Shown: positions 20,458 to 29,040 of the stretch, piece by piece
Layout: the number at the start of each line of letters is the position of its first letter
How positions within the stretch are numbered: position 1 is the first letter of the stretch
NCBI RefSeq assembly: GCF_900102505.1
Contig: NZ_FMVT01000005.1
Coordinates: 62,001-126,000, forward strand
Reading direction: 5' to 3'
DNA from: Paracoccus tibetensis
GTDB taxonomy: Bacteria > Pseudomonadota > Alphaproteobacteria > Rhodobacterales > Rhodobacteraceae
DNA length: 64,000 bases
Notes under the pieces: model-generated
Database searches by the model: none
Seen by the model: the letters and a program-made list of their open reading frames with translations, nothing else
Told to the model about the DNA's origin: nothing
Position numbers and translations under genes: made by a program

Positions 20458-21383
20458 CTGACCGCGCCCAGCATCTTCAGCGCCGCCCATCGCGTGGCGA
20501 CGAAGCCGACACCCGCGGCGATGAACGGGATCAGCAGCGGCAGCAGCCAGCCCCAGCCCTGGAAGCCGAGGCCGGTCAGGAAGCCGCCGGCGGCGGTTGC
20601 GTCCGGCAGGAGCGCGATGCCCGCCATGCCGGCCAGCGTCCCGATGGTCGAGCCGATGGCGGCGCGGCGCGTGAAGCGGCGCACGAAGGCCGTGGCGATG
20701 GTGATGTCGCGCGCCCCGATCAGGCGCAGCACTCGAATGACCTGCCCGTTCGCCGCCAGCGCCGCCTTGGCCGCAAGCGTGATCATCGCCGCCGAGGCGG
20801 CCCCGATCAGCAGCAGCGAGACGATCCCGAGAAAGCGCAGCCGCTGCGCTGCCGAGACCAGCGGCCGTCGCCAGGCGCTGTGATCGTCCAGCACCGCGCC
20901 GGGGGCCTCGGTCTCCAGCCTGAGGCGCAGGCCCTCGGTGTCGAAGTCGCGCCCCGTGACCGGCAGCTCGATCAGCGCGGGCACCGGCAGCGCGTCGACC
21001 GGCATGTCCGGCCCGAACCACGGCTCGAGAAGGGCCGCCACCTCGTCCTGCGGCAGCCGGCGGGGCGCGCCGGCGCCCGGCGTCTGATCGAGCACGCTCA
21101 GCGCCGATTGCACCCGCGCCTCCTGCTCGGCCGCGGCGGCGCTGACGCGCACGGTGACGCTGCCGGCCAGCTCCTGCGACCAGCGGTCCGCCAGCCGTCC
21201 CGTCGCCAGCGCCAGCGCCAGCGCGAAGACCGCGAGGAATGCCATCGCCGCCGCCGAGAACAGCGTCAGTTGCGCCGTGAAGCCGGTAGGCGGCACGATC
21301 CGGTCGCCCTTGCCGCCCTCGCCCCCATTCACCAGCCCGCGCCAGAGCGCGCGGAGGTTCAGCCCCTTCAGATCCCGCCTCAC
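20454..21383 (-). CDS. ftsX: Cell division ABC transporter permease FtsX
   Basis: Membrane partner of FtsE, controlling septal peptidoglycan hydrolase activation at the division site. It has 309 residues: a cytoplasmic N-terminus, TM1 near 35-60, a periplasmic domain to about 170, then three more hydrophobic segments (near 180-205, 235-260, 275-300), the FtsX topology. The conserved RLIGARDITIATAFVRRF lies before TM3. Start overlaps the ftsE stop by four bases (ATGA). Confidence 0.9.
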   Translation of the reverse strand: MRRDLKGLNLRALWRGLVNGGEGGKGDRIVPPTGFTAQLTLFSAAAMAFLAVFALALALATGRLADRWSQELAGSVTVRVSAAAAEQEARVQSALSVLDQTPGAGAPRRLPQDEVAALLEPWFGPDMPVDALPVPALIELPVTGRDFDTEGLRLRLETEAPGAVLDDHSAWRRPLVSAAQRLRFLGIVSLLLIGAASAAMITLAAKAALAANGQVIRVLRLIGARDITIATAFVRRFTRRAAIGSTIGTLAGMAGIALLPDATAAGGFLTGLGFQGWGWLLPLLIPFIAAGVGFVATRWAALKMLGAVR

Positions 21384-22054
21384 AGGTCCGCCCCCGCCAG
21401 ATGCAGCGTGCCGCCCGAGATCCGCAGCACGCGCGCCGAGACCTGCGCCTTGGTCGCGCGGATCAGGTTCAGGTCATGGGTCGCGACCAGTACGGTCTTG
21501 CCCGATTTGTTCAGCTCGATCAGCAGCTGCATGAGCCGCATCGACATCTCCCAGTCCAGATTGCCCGTCGGCTCGTCCGCCAGGACAAGGTCCGGCGACA
21601 GGATCACCGCCCGCGCCAGCGCCGCCCGCTGCCGCTCGCCGCCCGAAAGCGAGGGCGGCAGGGCGCGCGCATGGCCGGCCAGCTGCACCCAGCCCAGAAG
21701 GTCGCGCAGCGCGTCCATGTCCACCGGCTCGCCCGCCACGCTGAGCGGCAGGGCCACGTTCTCGGCCAGAGGCAGGTGGTCGAGGAATTGCGGGTCCTGG
21801 TGGACGACGCCGATCCGCCGCCTGAGCGCGGCGATCCCGTCCCGGTCCAGCCCGCGCAGGTCCTGCCCGAAGGCGCCCATCTGCCCGCTGGTGGGGATAA
21901 GGTCGGCATAGCACAGGCGCAGAAGCGTCGTCTTGCCCGAGCCCGAGGGACCCGTCAGGAAATGGAACATCCCCGGCTGAAGGCTGAGCGTCATGTTCGA
22001 CAGCAGCGGGGCCCCGCCCTGATAGCCGAACCCGACATCCCGCATCTCGATCAC
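21380..22054 (-). CDS. ftsE: Cell division ATP-binding protein FtsE
   Basis: ABC ATPase of the FtsEX complex. It has 224 residues from a GTG at 22054 (E. coli 222). Walker A GPSGSGKT is at 35-42; the ABC signature is LSGGERQRAALARA, and Walker B with the downstream motif is LVLADEPTGNLDWEMS. GAGG lies six bases upstream of the GTG; an ATG four codons earlier (22066) is possible. The very long open frame upstream is unrelated. First gene of ftsE-ftsX-plsC. Confidence 0.92.
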   Translation of the reverse strand: MIEMRDVGFGYQGGAPLLSNMTLSLQPGMFHFLTGPSGSGKTTLLRLCYADLIPTSGQMGAFGQDLRGLDRDGIAALRRRIGVVHQDPQFLDHLPLAENVALPLSVAGEPVDMDALRDLLGWVQLAGHARALPPSLSGGERQRAALARAVILSPDLVLADEPTGNLDWEMSMRLMQLLIELNKSGKTVLVATHDLNLIRATKAQVSARVLRISGGTLHLAGADL

Positions 22055-22162
22055 GCGCCACCTCATTCTCTGGGGCCATTCTGCCGCGGCCCGCCCGCCG
22101 GACATCTTGGAAGCCGGCCCCGCGCTTGATAGAACAGCCGGGAGGCGATTACGAGGGTCGGC

Positions 22163-23008
22163 ATGGCTGAAATTAGGTTGATCTGTCCCGGCTGCGCCGC
22201 GGAATACCGCCTGCCATCCGACGCCATCCCCCCGACCGGCCGCGAGGTCGAGTGCAGCGCCTGCGGGCATCTGTGGCAGGCCCGCCCGCCGCAGCCGGCG
22301 CCGCTGGACCTGGGTGATTTCGCCGCACCCCGCGCCGAACCGGCGAGGGACGGCGCGCGCGAGCAGCTGCGCCCGATCCCGCCCGCCGCGGCGCGCCTGC
22401 CCAGCAGCGTTCTCGACATCCTGCGCGGCGAGGTCGAGCACGAGCGCCGCCTCCGCGCGGCCGAGGCCGAGGCGCAGGGCCGGCAGCCACCGGTCGCCGC
22501 CCCGGCCGCCGAGGCCGAGAGCGGCGCCGCGGCCGAAGCCGAGCCGGACTGGCCGGCGACCACCGTCACGATGCCCGCCGGCGGCACGCGCGAGCTGATC
22601 ACCGGCCCGCAGCACGCAAACCCTCAGCCCGCGACGCGCGCCCGTCCCGCGCCGCGCCCGGAGCAAGCCCTTGAGGCGGCGCCGCCCGCCCCTCCGGCCG
22701 CGGCGCCGGTGATCCGGCACGCCGCGCCGCCCGTCAGCGTCGCGGCCGAGGCGCCTCGCAGCCCTGCCTATGGAGGTCCAGCCAATGCTGGTCCTGCCGA
22801 GCCGCGGCCGCGCGCGCGGCCGGATGCGCAGCGCACCGGCTTCGGACTTGCGGTGATGCTGGGCGCTGCGGCGCTGGCGCTGTATCTGCTGGCCCCGAAC
22901 CTCGCGCAGAACGGAGGCCCGATCGGCCAGCGCCTGATGGAGCTGCGGCACGAGGTCGATCGCGGACGGCTGTGGCTTCAGGACCAGACGGGCGCGCGGC
23001 CCGGCTGA
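22163..23008 (+). CDS. MJ0042-type zinc-ribbon membrane-anchored protein
   Basis: 281 residues. The N-terminal zinc ribbon has two CxxC pairs (C8/C11 and C31/C34) in the MJ0042 pattern (ICPGCAAEYRLP ... VECSACGHLWQ). A long Pro/Ala-rich low-complexity linker follows, then one hydrophobic segment near 228-250 and a short periplasmic tail. Function unknown; such proteins are common beside ftsEX in Rhodobacteraceae. It diverges from ftsE and converges on the TIGR02302 gene, with four bases between stops. Confidence 0.75.
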   Translation: MAEIRLICPGCAAEYRLPSDAIPPTGREVECSACGHLWQARPPQPAPLDLGDFAAPRAEPARDGAREQLRPIPPAAARLPSSVLDILRGEVEHERRLRAAEAEAQGRQPPVAAPAAEAESGAAAEAEPDWPATTVTMPAGGTRELITGPQHANPQPATRARPAPRPEQALEAAPPAPPAAAPVIRHAAPPVSVAAEAPRSPAYGGPANAGPAEPRPRARPDAQRTGFGLAVMLGAAALALYLLAPNLAQNGGPIGQRLMELRHEVDRGRLWLQDQTGARPG

Positions 23009-23012
23009 GCGC

Positions 23013-25475
23013 CTAGAACCGGTCGAGCAGCCGGCCGAGGTAATCCCGCTCGGCCCGCGGCCGCTCCTGCTGGCCGCTGCGGCGCCGGATCTCGTCCAGA
23101 AGGTCGCGCGCGCGCTGCGCGGGGTCCAGTCCCTCGGCCAGCGGGTCGCCCCCGGTGATCATGTTGCCGTTGCCCGGACGCTGCCGGCCCAAAGGATCCA
23201 ACATCGAGCGGCCGTCGAAGGCCGTCTCGCCGCCGCCCGGCCCGCCCTGCCCCGGCTGCTCGCCCGGCTGCTGGCCATCCTGCCCCTCGCCCTCGCCCGC
23301 CTGCTGCTGGCCCTCGCCCTCGCCGGACAGCATCTCGCCGAGCGCGCGCATCCCCTCGCGCATGGACTGGATCGCGTCGGCCTGCCGCTGCAGCGCCTCG
23401 CTGCCGTCGCCCCGGCGCAGCGCGTCCTCGGCGTCCTGCATGGCGCGGCCCGCCTCGTCCAGCTGGCGCCGCGCGCGATCGCCCTGCTCCGAGCCCTGCC
23501 CCGGCAACAGGCCCTGCTGGCGCCCCAGATCCTCGCGCAGCTCGCGCTGCCGCTCGGCCAGCTCCTCGCCCGAGGGCGCATCGCCCGACTCGCCGCCCTG
23601 ACCGCCCTCGCCGAATTGGCGCTGCATGTCGCGGAAGGCCTCGTCCGACAGGCGCTGCTGCTCGCGCAGCGTGTCGGCCAGGCGGTTCATCGGCTGGCTG
23701 CCCTGCCCGCTGCCCTCGCCGCCCTCGCCCTGCTGGACCTGAAGGTTCTCCATCATCCGGTTGAACTGCTCCAGCAGGGCCTGCGCCTCGGCCATGCGGC
23801 CCTCGTTCATCAGGCGCTGGATCTCGTCCATCATCTGCTGGATCTGATCGCCCGTGATCTGCTGGCCCTGCTGACCGCCACGGTCGGGCTGGTCGGTGCC
23901 GTCCCGCTGCTCGGCCTGCTCGGCCAGCATCTGCGTGTAGGCGTCGGTCGCCTCGCGCAGCTCGTCCATCAGGCGCTGGATCTCGTCGGGGCTGGCGCCG
24001 TTGCGGATCGCCTCGGACAGCTTCTCCTGCGCCTCGCGCATCCGCGCCAGCGCGTCGGCGAGGCCGCCATCCTCCAGCTGCACCGCCGCCTCCCACAGCG
24101 CCGCGGCCAGCCGGTCCCGCGCCTCGGGGCTGAAGGCGTCCCCCTCCAGCACGCCCACCGCGCCGCGCAGATCGGCATAGAGATCGTCCGCGACGAAGCC
24201 CTCGGGCTGCCAAGTCAGCGCGCGCAGGATCTCGGCGCTGCGGCCGGCATTGCCGCGCGACCACAGAAGATCGCGCCGCATCTCGATCAGCGCCGAGGCA
24301 AGCGGGTTGAAGAAGCGCCGCCCCGGCAGCTCGAGCCGCATGGGCGCGACCTCGCCGACCTGCTCGATCCCGTCGACCGCGCGCAAGGTCAGGGTGACCG
24401 GCAGGTTGGCCCAGGGGTGCTGGGCGAGGTCCTCGACCAACTGGCCCTGTACCTCGCGCCGGTCGCCGCGCGGCATGGGCAGCGCCAGCTCGATCGCCTC
24501 GCGCGGCTCGGGGCTGGTCGCAAGGCCGTTGCGGCGATCCACCGCCGCCAAGTCCAGCGCGATCACCGCATCGGCATGGCTGACGCCGAAATCGTCGGTG
24601 GCACTGAAATCCTGCATCATCCGGCCGTCGGCCCGCCGCGTCGGCGCCGCCCCCGCGCGGATCGCCGGCGGCAGGTCGGCCAGCACGGTCACGTCGAAGC
24701 GCCGGCCGGTGACCTCGATGAGCCCGTCCACCTCCGCCCGGAAGCGCGGCGCCAGCGCGTCCTCCGACTGCGCGGGCCCGATGTCCTGCGAAACCTCGCC
24801 GCCGCCATAAAGGCGGAAGGACACGACCGTTCCCTTGGGAAGCACCAGCGCCTCGCCCTCGGGCCAGGCGTTGAGATAGATCGTCGGCCGCCGGGTATAG
24901 GCGGGCGGCTCGGCCCAGCCCTCCCAGCTCGGCCCCGAGGGCAGCGCCACGCCCCCGCCCGGAGGCGCCACCGTCGCCGCGATGGCCTGGATGCCCTGCC
25001 CCATCTGCCCCGGCCCGCCGAAGATCAGCGCCATGACCAGCGCCACCATCCCGGCCAGCCGCAGCGCATAGGGATCGCGCGGCGCCAGATCGGCCCGTCC
25101 CGGCACCGCGCGCGCCGCCTCGGCCGCCCGCGCCATCTGCGCCAGATGCGCCTGCCACAGCGCCCCCTCGCCGCCGATCGCCGCGCGATCCGCCAGCGCG
25201 GTCAGGGGCCGGCCCGGCAGCGTCCGGTCCAGGCGCAGCACGACCTCCGCGGCCCGCACCCGCCGGAAGCGCCAGCCGCCCCAGCCCGCGGCAAGCACCA
25301 CGGCCAGCAGCCACAACCCCGCCGCCCAAGGCAGCGCCGCCGGCGGCAGCGCCGCCGCAAGCCCCAGCCACAGCACGGCGAATCCCGCGCAGAGCAGCGT
25401 CGCCAGCGGCCAGAAGGCCCGTGCCCCCCGCTCCCACAGCAGCCCCCACCGCGTCAGCCGCAGCGCCCGTGCCAC
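23013..25475 (-). CDS. TIGR02302/DUF4175-family membrane protein
   Basis: Large alphaproteobacterial protein of unknown function, 820 residues from a GTG at 25475. Two hydrophobic segments lie near the N-terminus and another around 150-175, followed by a big periplasm-like region. The C-terminal third is extremely rich in Gln, Glu, Arg, Met and Gly with repeated QRLMDE- and EGEGQ-like stretches, likely coiled coil and disordered. The frame is open to an ATG at 25562 (849 residues), but those codons translate a dispersed repeat, and AGGAG precedes the GTG, so I prefer 25475. Last gene of argH-lptM-lysA-TIGR02302. Confidence 0.8.
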   Translation of the reverse strand: MARALRLTRWGLLWERGARAFWPLATLLCAGFAVLWLGLAAALPPAALPWAAGLWLLAVVLAAGWGGWRFRRVRAAEVVLRLDRTLPGRPLTALADRAAIGGEGALWQAHLAQMARAAEAARAVPGRADLAPRDPYALRLAGMVALVMALIFGGPGQMGQGIQAIAATVAPPGGGVALPSGPSWEGWAEPPAYTRRPTIYLNAWPEGEALVLPKGTVVSFRLYGGGEVSQDIGPAQSEDALAPRFRAEVDGLIEVTGRRFDVTVLADLPPAIRAGAAPTRRADGRMMQDFSATDDFGVSHADAVIALDLAAVDRRNGLATSPEPREAIELALPMPRGDRREVQGQLVEDLAQHPWANLPVTLTLRAVDGIEQVGEVAPMRLELPGRRFFNPLASALIEMRRDLLWSRGNAGRSAEILRALTWQPEGFVADDLYADLRGAVGVLEGDAFSPEARDRLAAALWEAAVQLEDGGLADALARMREAQEKLSEAIRNGASPDEIQRLMDELREATDAYTQMLAEQAEQRDGTDQPDRGGQQGQQITGDQIQQMMDEIQRLMNEGRMAEAQALLEQFNRMMENLQVQQGEGGEGSGQGSQPMNRLADTLREQQRLSDEAFRDMQRQFGEGGQGGESGDAPSGEELAERQRELREDLGRQQGLLPGQGSEQGDRARRQLDEAGRAMQDAEDALRRGDGSEALQRQADAIQSMREGMRALGEMLSGEGEGQQQAGEGEGQDGQQPGEQPGQGGPGGGETAFDGRSMLDPLGRQRPGNGNMITGGDPLAEGLDPAQRARDLLDEIRRRSGQQERPRAERDYLGRLLDRF

Positions 25476-25479
25476 TCTC

Positions 25480-25530
25480 TCCTGTGGAAAAATATCCTCG
25501 GGGGTCCGGGGGCCCGAGGCCCCCGGTCCT
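25480..25530 (+). repeat. Dispersed AAATATCC element, copy 4
   Basis: Core AAATATCC at 25490-25497, preceded by CCTGTGG and followed by a GGGGGCC/GGCCCCC hairpin region. It lies between lysA (stop 25553) and the TIGR02302 gene, antisense to both, and supplies the codons of the longer, doubtful TIGR02302 N-terminus. Confidence 0.75.
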
Positions 25531-25552
25531 GCCGTCGCATCGCGCGCTGCGG

Positions 25553-26818
25553 TCACAACCATGCGGGGATGCTATCGCGCCCCAGCATTTCCTCAAATGT
25601 CGGGCGTGCACGGATGACGGCGAAGTGATCGCCCTCGACCAGCACCTCGGGCACCAATGGCCGCGAATTGTACTCCGAGGCCATCACCGCGCCATAGGCC
25701 CCGGCCGAGCGGAAGGCGATGAGGTCGCCTGCCGCCATTCCGGGCAGCTCGGCGCCCTTCTGGAAGGTGTCACCCGATTCGCAGACCGGCCCGACCACGT
25801 CGTAGGGCTGCACCGCCGCCCCGGGAGCCGCCTCGACCAGCGGGACGATGTCGTGGTGCGCGCCGTACATCGCCGGGCGCAGCAGGTCGTTCATCGCCGC
25901 GTCCACGATCAGGAAGTCCCGGTCCTCGCCGCGCTTGACGTAGATCACCTCGGAGACCAGCACCCCGGCATTGCCGACGATGTTGCGCCCCGGCTCGATC
26001 TCGATCTCGCAGCCGAGGTGCCCGACCGTCTCGCGGATCACCGCGCCATATTCGATCGGCAGCGGAGGGGCGTTGTTGTCGCGCCGGTAGGGGATGCCGA
26101 GGCCGCCCCCAAGATCCAGCCGGGTGATCGCATGCCCCTTGGCGCGCAGCACGCCGGTCAGCTCGGCGACCTTGGCATAGGCCGCGCGGAAGGGCGCGAG
26201 GTCGGTCAGCTGGCTGCCGATATGCACGTCGATCCCGACCACCTTCAGCCCCGGCAGGCGTGCGGCCTCGGCATAGACCTCCACCGCGCGCGAGATCGGG
26301 ATGCCGAACTTGTTCTCGGCCTTGCCCGTGGCGATCTTCTCGTGGGTCTTGGCATCCACATCCGGGTTCACCCGGATCGCCACCGGCACCTCGGCACCCA
26401 TCGAGGCGGCCAGTGCCGACAGGGCCCGCATCTCGGGCTCGCTCTCGATGTTGAACTGCCGGATGCCGCCTTCGATGGCTAGCCGCATCTCGGCCACCGT
26501 CTTGCCGACGCCCGAGAAGACGATCCGCTCGCCCGGCACCCCGGCCGCCTTGGCGCGCCGGTATTCCCCGCCCGAGACGACATCCATCCCCGCGCCCAGA
26601 TCGCCCATCAGCTTCAGCACCGCGAGATTGCTGTTCGACTTCACGGCGAAGCAGACCAGATGCTCGGTCCAGTCCAGCGCCTGCCGGAAGAGGCCGAAAT
26701 GCCGCCTCAGGGTCGCCGCCGAATAGACATAGACGGGCGAGCCGACCTGCCGCGCGATGCAGGAAAGCGGTACGTCCTCGGCGAAAAGCTCGCCGTCTTG
26801 GTAGAGGAAATGATCCAT
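25553..26818 (-). CDS. lysA: Diaminopimelate decarboxylase
   Basis: PLP enzyme for the last step of lysine synthesis (meso-diaminopimelate to lysine). It has 421 residues from the ATG at 26818. The PLP lysine is K60 in CFAVKSN; other family motifs are the HIGSQ loop, EPGRNIVGNAG and the CESGD active-site motif. N-terminal [18 protein letters not shown] is typical. Its ATG overlaps the stop of the small lipoprotein gene (TGATG), indicating translational coupling. Confidence 0.96.
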   Translation of the reverse strand: MDHFLYQDGELFAEDVPLSCIARQVGSPVYVYSAATLRRHFGLFRQALDWTEHLVCFAVKSNSNLAVLKLMGDLGAGMDVVSGGEYRRAKAAGVPGERIVFSGVGKTVAEMRLAIEGGIRQFNIESEPEMRALSALAASMGAEVPVAIRVNPDVDAKTHEKIATGKAENKFGIPISRAVEVYAEAARLPGLKVVGIDVHIGSQLTDLAPFRAAYAKVAELTGVLRAKGHAITRLDLGGGLGIPYRRDNNAPPLPIEYGAVIRETVGHLGCEIEIEPGRNIVGNAGVLVSEVIYVKRGEDRDFLIVDAAMNDLLRPAMYGAHHDIVPLVEAAPGAAVQPYDVVGPVCESGDTFQKGAELPGMAAGDLIAFRSAGAYGAVMASEYNSRPLVPEVLVEGDHFAVIRARPTFEEMLGRDSIPAWL

Positions 26819-26973
26819 CAGAGCCCGGTCTGCACGCCGACGACGGCATGTCCGCTGAGGCTGAGCCCGGCCGCGGGGGCGCCGGGCCGCTCGGGCGCGC
26901 CGTCCACGCCGCAGCCGTTCAGCAGCAGCACCACGACGACAAGGACGACCACCAGAACCGCGACATTCCTCAT
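26818..26973 (-). CDS. lptM: Small lipoprotein, LptM (YifL)-like
   Basis: 51-residue protein with a hydrophobic signal of valines and leucines and a lipobox-like LLNGC (lipidated Cys at 21), then [10 protein letters not shown]. The short Cys-Gly-x-x-Gly-x-Pro start of the mature part resembles LptM, the small lipoprotein that stabilises the LptD LPS-export pore in E. coli, whose gene also sits beside lysine-pathway genes. GGAAGGAGAAG precedes the ATG. It is linked to argH and lysA by TGATG overlaps on both sides. The LptM assignment is inferred from position and pattern. Confidence 0.65.
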   Translation of the reverse strand: MRNVAVLVVVLVVVVLLLNGCGVDGAPERPGAPAAGLSLSGHAVVGVQTGL

Positions 26974-28370
26974 GCCAGCTTCTCCTTCCAGCGCGCGATC
27001 TGCGCGCGCACCTGCACGGGGGCCGTGCCGCCATAGCTCTGCCGCGAGGCGACCGAGTTGTGAACGCCCAGCACCCCGAACACATCCTCGGTGATGCCGG
27101 CGTGAACGCCCTGCATGTCCGCAAGGCTCAGGTCCGGCAGATCGACTCCCCGCCCCTCGGCCAGCGCCACGAGGCTGCCGGTGACATGGTGGGCGTCGCG
27201 GAACGGCAGGCCCAGCTCGCGCACCAGCCAGTCGGCAAGATCCGTCGCGGTGGAAAAGCCCGCCGAGGCCGCCGCCTCCAGCTTCTCGCGGTTGGCGGTC
27301 AGGTCGGACAGCATCCCGGCCATCGCGGCCAGCGCCAGCATCAGGCTGTCGGCGGCGTCAAAGACCTGCTCCTTGTCCTCCTGCATGTCCTTCGAATAGG
27401 CGAGCGGCAGTCCCTTCATCACCGTGAACAGGGCCACGGTCGCGCCCAGGATGCGCCCGATCTTGGCGCGGATCAGCTCGGCCGCATCCGGATTGCGCTT
27501 CTGCGGCATGATCGAGGAGCCGGTCGACCACTTGTCGGACATCGAAACAAAGCGGAACTGCGCCGAGGACCAGATCACCAGCTCCTCGGCCAGCCGCGAC
27601 AGGTGGACCGCGCAGATGCTGGCGGCCGACAGGAACTCCAGCGCGAAGTCCCGGTCGCTGACCGCATCGAGGCTGTTCGCCATCGGCCGCTCGAACCCCA
27701 GCTCGCGCGCCGTCATCTCGCGGTCGATCGGATAGCCCGTCCCCGCCAGCGCCGCCGCGCCCAGAGGCGATTCGTTCATCCGCTTGCGCGCGTCCTGAAA
27801 CCGCGACAGATCGCGCCCGAACATCTCGACATAGGCCATCATGTGATGGCCCCAGGTTACCGGCTGCGCGGTCTGCAGGTGGGTGAAGCCAGGCATGACC
27901 CAATCCGCCCCTGCCTCGGCCTGGCCGAGCGCCGCCCGGATCAGCGCGCCCAGCGCCTCGACGGCCGCGTCGCACTGGTCGCGCACCCATAGCCGGAAAT
28001 CCGTCGCCACCTGGTCATTGCGCGACCGGCCCGTATGCAGCCGCCCCGCCGGCTCGCCGATGATCTCCTTCAGGCGGGCCTCCACGTTCATGTGGATGTC
28101 CTCCAGATCGCTGCGGAACGGGAAATCCCCGGCCTCGATCTCTGACAAGACGGTGAGCAGGCCTTCCCCGATGGCCGCCGCATCGCTATCGCTGATGATG
28201 CCCGCGCTCGCCAGCATGGCGGCATGGGCCCGGCTGCCCCGGATGTCCTGGGCGTAGAGCCGCCGGTCGAAGCCGATCGAGGCGTTGATCGCCTCCATGA
28301 TGGCATCCGGCCCGGCGGCGAAGCGCCCGCCCCACATGCTGTTGGCAGAGGTCTGGGGCCGGTCGGTCAT
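26970..28370 (-). CDS. argH: Argininosuccinate lyase
   Basis: Last enzyme of arginine synthesis, splitting argininosuccinate into arginine and fumarate. It has 466 residues from the ATG at 28370. The fumarase/lyase superfamily signature [12 protein letters not shown] is present, with [16 protein letters not shown] and TPVQVRAQ-type C-terminal features ([12 protein letters not shown]). N-terminal [13 protein letters not shown] is conserved. First gene of the argH-lptM-lysA operon. Only 24 bases separate its start from divergent tlpA. Confidence 0.96.
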   Translation of the reverse strand: MTDRPQTSANSMWGGRFAAGPDAIMEAINASIGFDRRLYAQDIRGSRAHAAMLASAGIISDSDAAAIGEGLLTVLSEIEAGDFPFRSDLEDIHMNVEARLKEIIGEPAGRLHTGRSRNDQVATDFRLWVRDQCDAAVEALGALIRAALGQAEAGADWVMPGFTHLQTAQPVTWGHHMMAYVEMFGRDLSRFQDARKRMNESPLGAAALAGTGYPIDREMTARELGFERPMANSLDAVSDRDFALEFLSAASICAVHLSRLAEELVIWSSAQFRFVSMSDKWSTGSSIMPQKRNPDAAELIRAKIGRILGATVALFTVMKGLPLAYSKDMQEDKEQVFDAADSLMLALAAMAGMLSDLTANREKLEAAASAGFSTATDLADWLVRELGLPFRDAHHVTGSLVALAEGRGVDLPDLSLADMQGVHAGITEDVFGVLGVHNSVASRQSYGGTAPVQVRAQIARWKEKLA

Positions 28371-28394
28371 GGAAAAAGTCCTTCGGAGGTCTCG

Positions 28395-28949
28395 ATGCTG
28401 CGTTCCGCCCTGCTTTATACGGCCCTCGTTATCGGTGCAAACACCGCCGCAGCGGCCGAACCCGACTGGCAGGCGGCGCGGGCGGGCGGGCTCGACAAGC
28501 TGGTCGTCGCCGAGACCCCGGCCCCCGTTAGCGCCGTCATCTTCACCGACCGCGACGGCGCCGAGCACAGCCTTGCCGACTGGCGCGGCAAGATCGTGCT
28601 GCTGAACTTCTGGGCCACCTGGTGCGCCCCCTGCCGCGAGGAGATGCCGGCCCTCGACAACCTCCAAGCCGAACTCGGCGGCGAGGATTTCGAGGTCGTC
28701 ACCATCGCCACCGGCCGCAACGCGGTTGAGCGCATCGACGACTTCTTCGCCGAGACCGGCGTCGCGCACCTGCCCGTCCTCCTCGACCCGCGCCAGCAGC
28801 TCGCCCGCGACATGGCCGTGGTGGGCCTACCCGTCACCGTCCTCATCGACCGCGAGGGGAACGAGCTTGCCCGCTACATGGGCGACGCCGAATGGGACTC
28901 GGAGGCCTCGATGACCCTCATGCGCGAGCTCATCGGCCCGGACGCCTGA
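28395..28949 (+). CDS. tlpA: TlpA-family thiol:disulfide oxidoreductase
   Basis: Periplasmic thioredoxin-fold protein, 184 residues from the ATG at 28395 (CGGAGG upstream). A signal peptide covers about residues 1-21 (ending TAAAA). The redox motif is FWATWCAPC with C77 and C80, and the cis-proline region is [11 protein letters not shown]. TlpA proteins reduce cytochrome oxidase CuA-site or cytochrome c maturation partners; which applies here is unclear. The frame extends upstream to 28224 inside argH without similarity. Divergent from argH. Confidence 0.88.
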   Translation: MLRSALLYTALVIGANTAAAAEPDWQAARAGGLDKLVVAETPAPVSAVIFTDRDGAEHSLADWRGKIVLLNFWATWCAPCREEMPALDNLQAELGGEDFEVVTIATGRNAVERIDDFFAETGVAHLPVLLDPRQQLARDMAVVGLPVTVLIDREGNELARYMGDAEWDSEASMTLMRELIGPDA

Positions 28950-28974
28950 GGGCGCCGCCCGAAAGCCGCGCCCT

Positions 28975-29040
28975 TCATCTTCTGTGTGGAAATATCCCGG
29001 GGGGTCCGGGGGGCTGGCCCCCCGGCGTCCGGCGGGAACG
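28975..29040 (+). repeat. Dispersed AAATATCC element, copy 5
   Basis: Core AAATATCC at 28990-28997, 40 bases after the tlpA stop, preceded by ATCTTCTGTG and followed by a G-rich hairpin (GGGGGGCTGGCCCCCC type). It ends at the mrcA stop codon, at a convergent gene junction. Confidence 0.75.
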
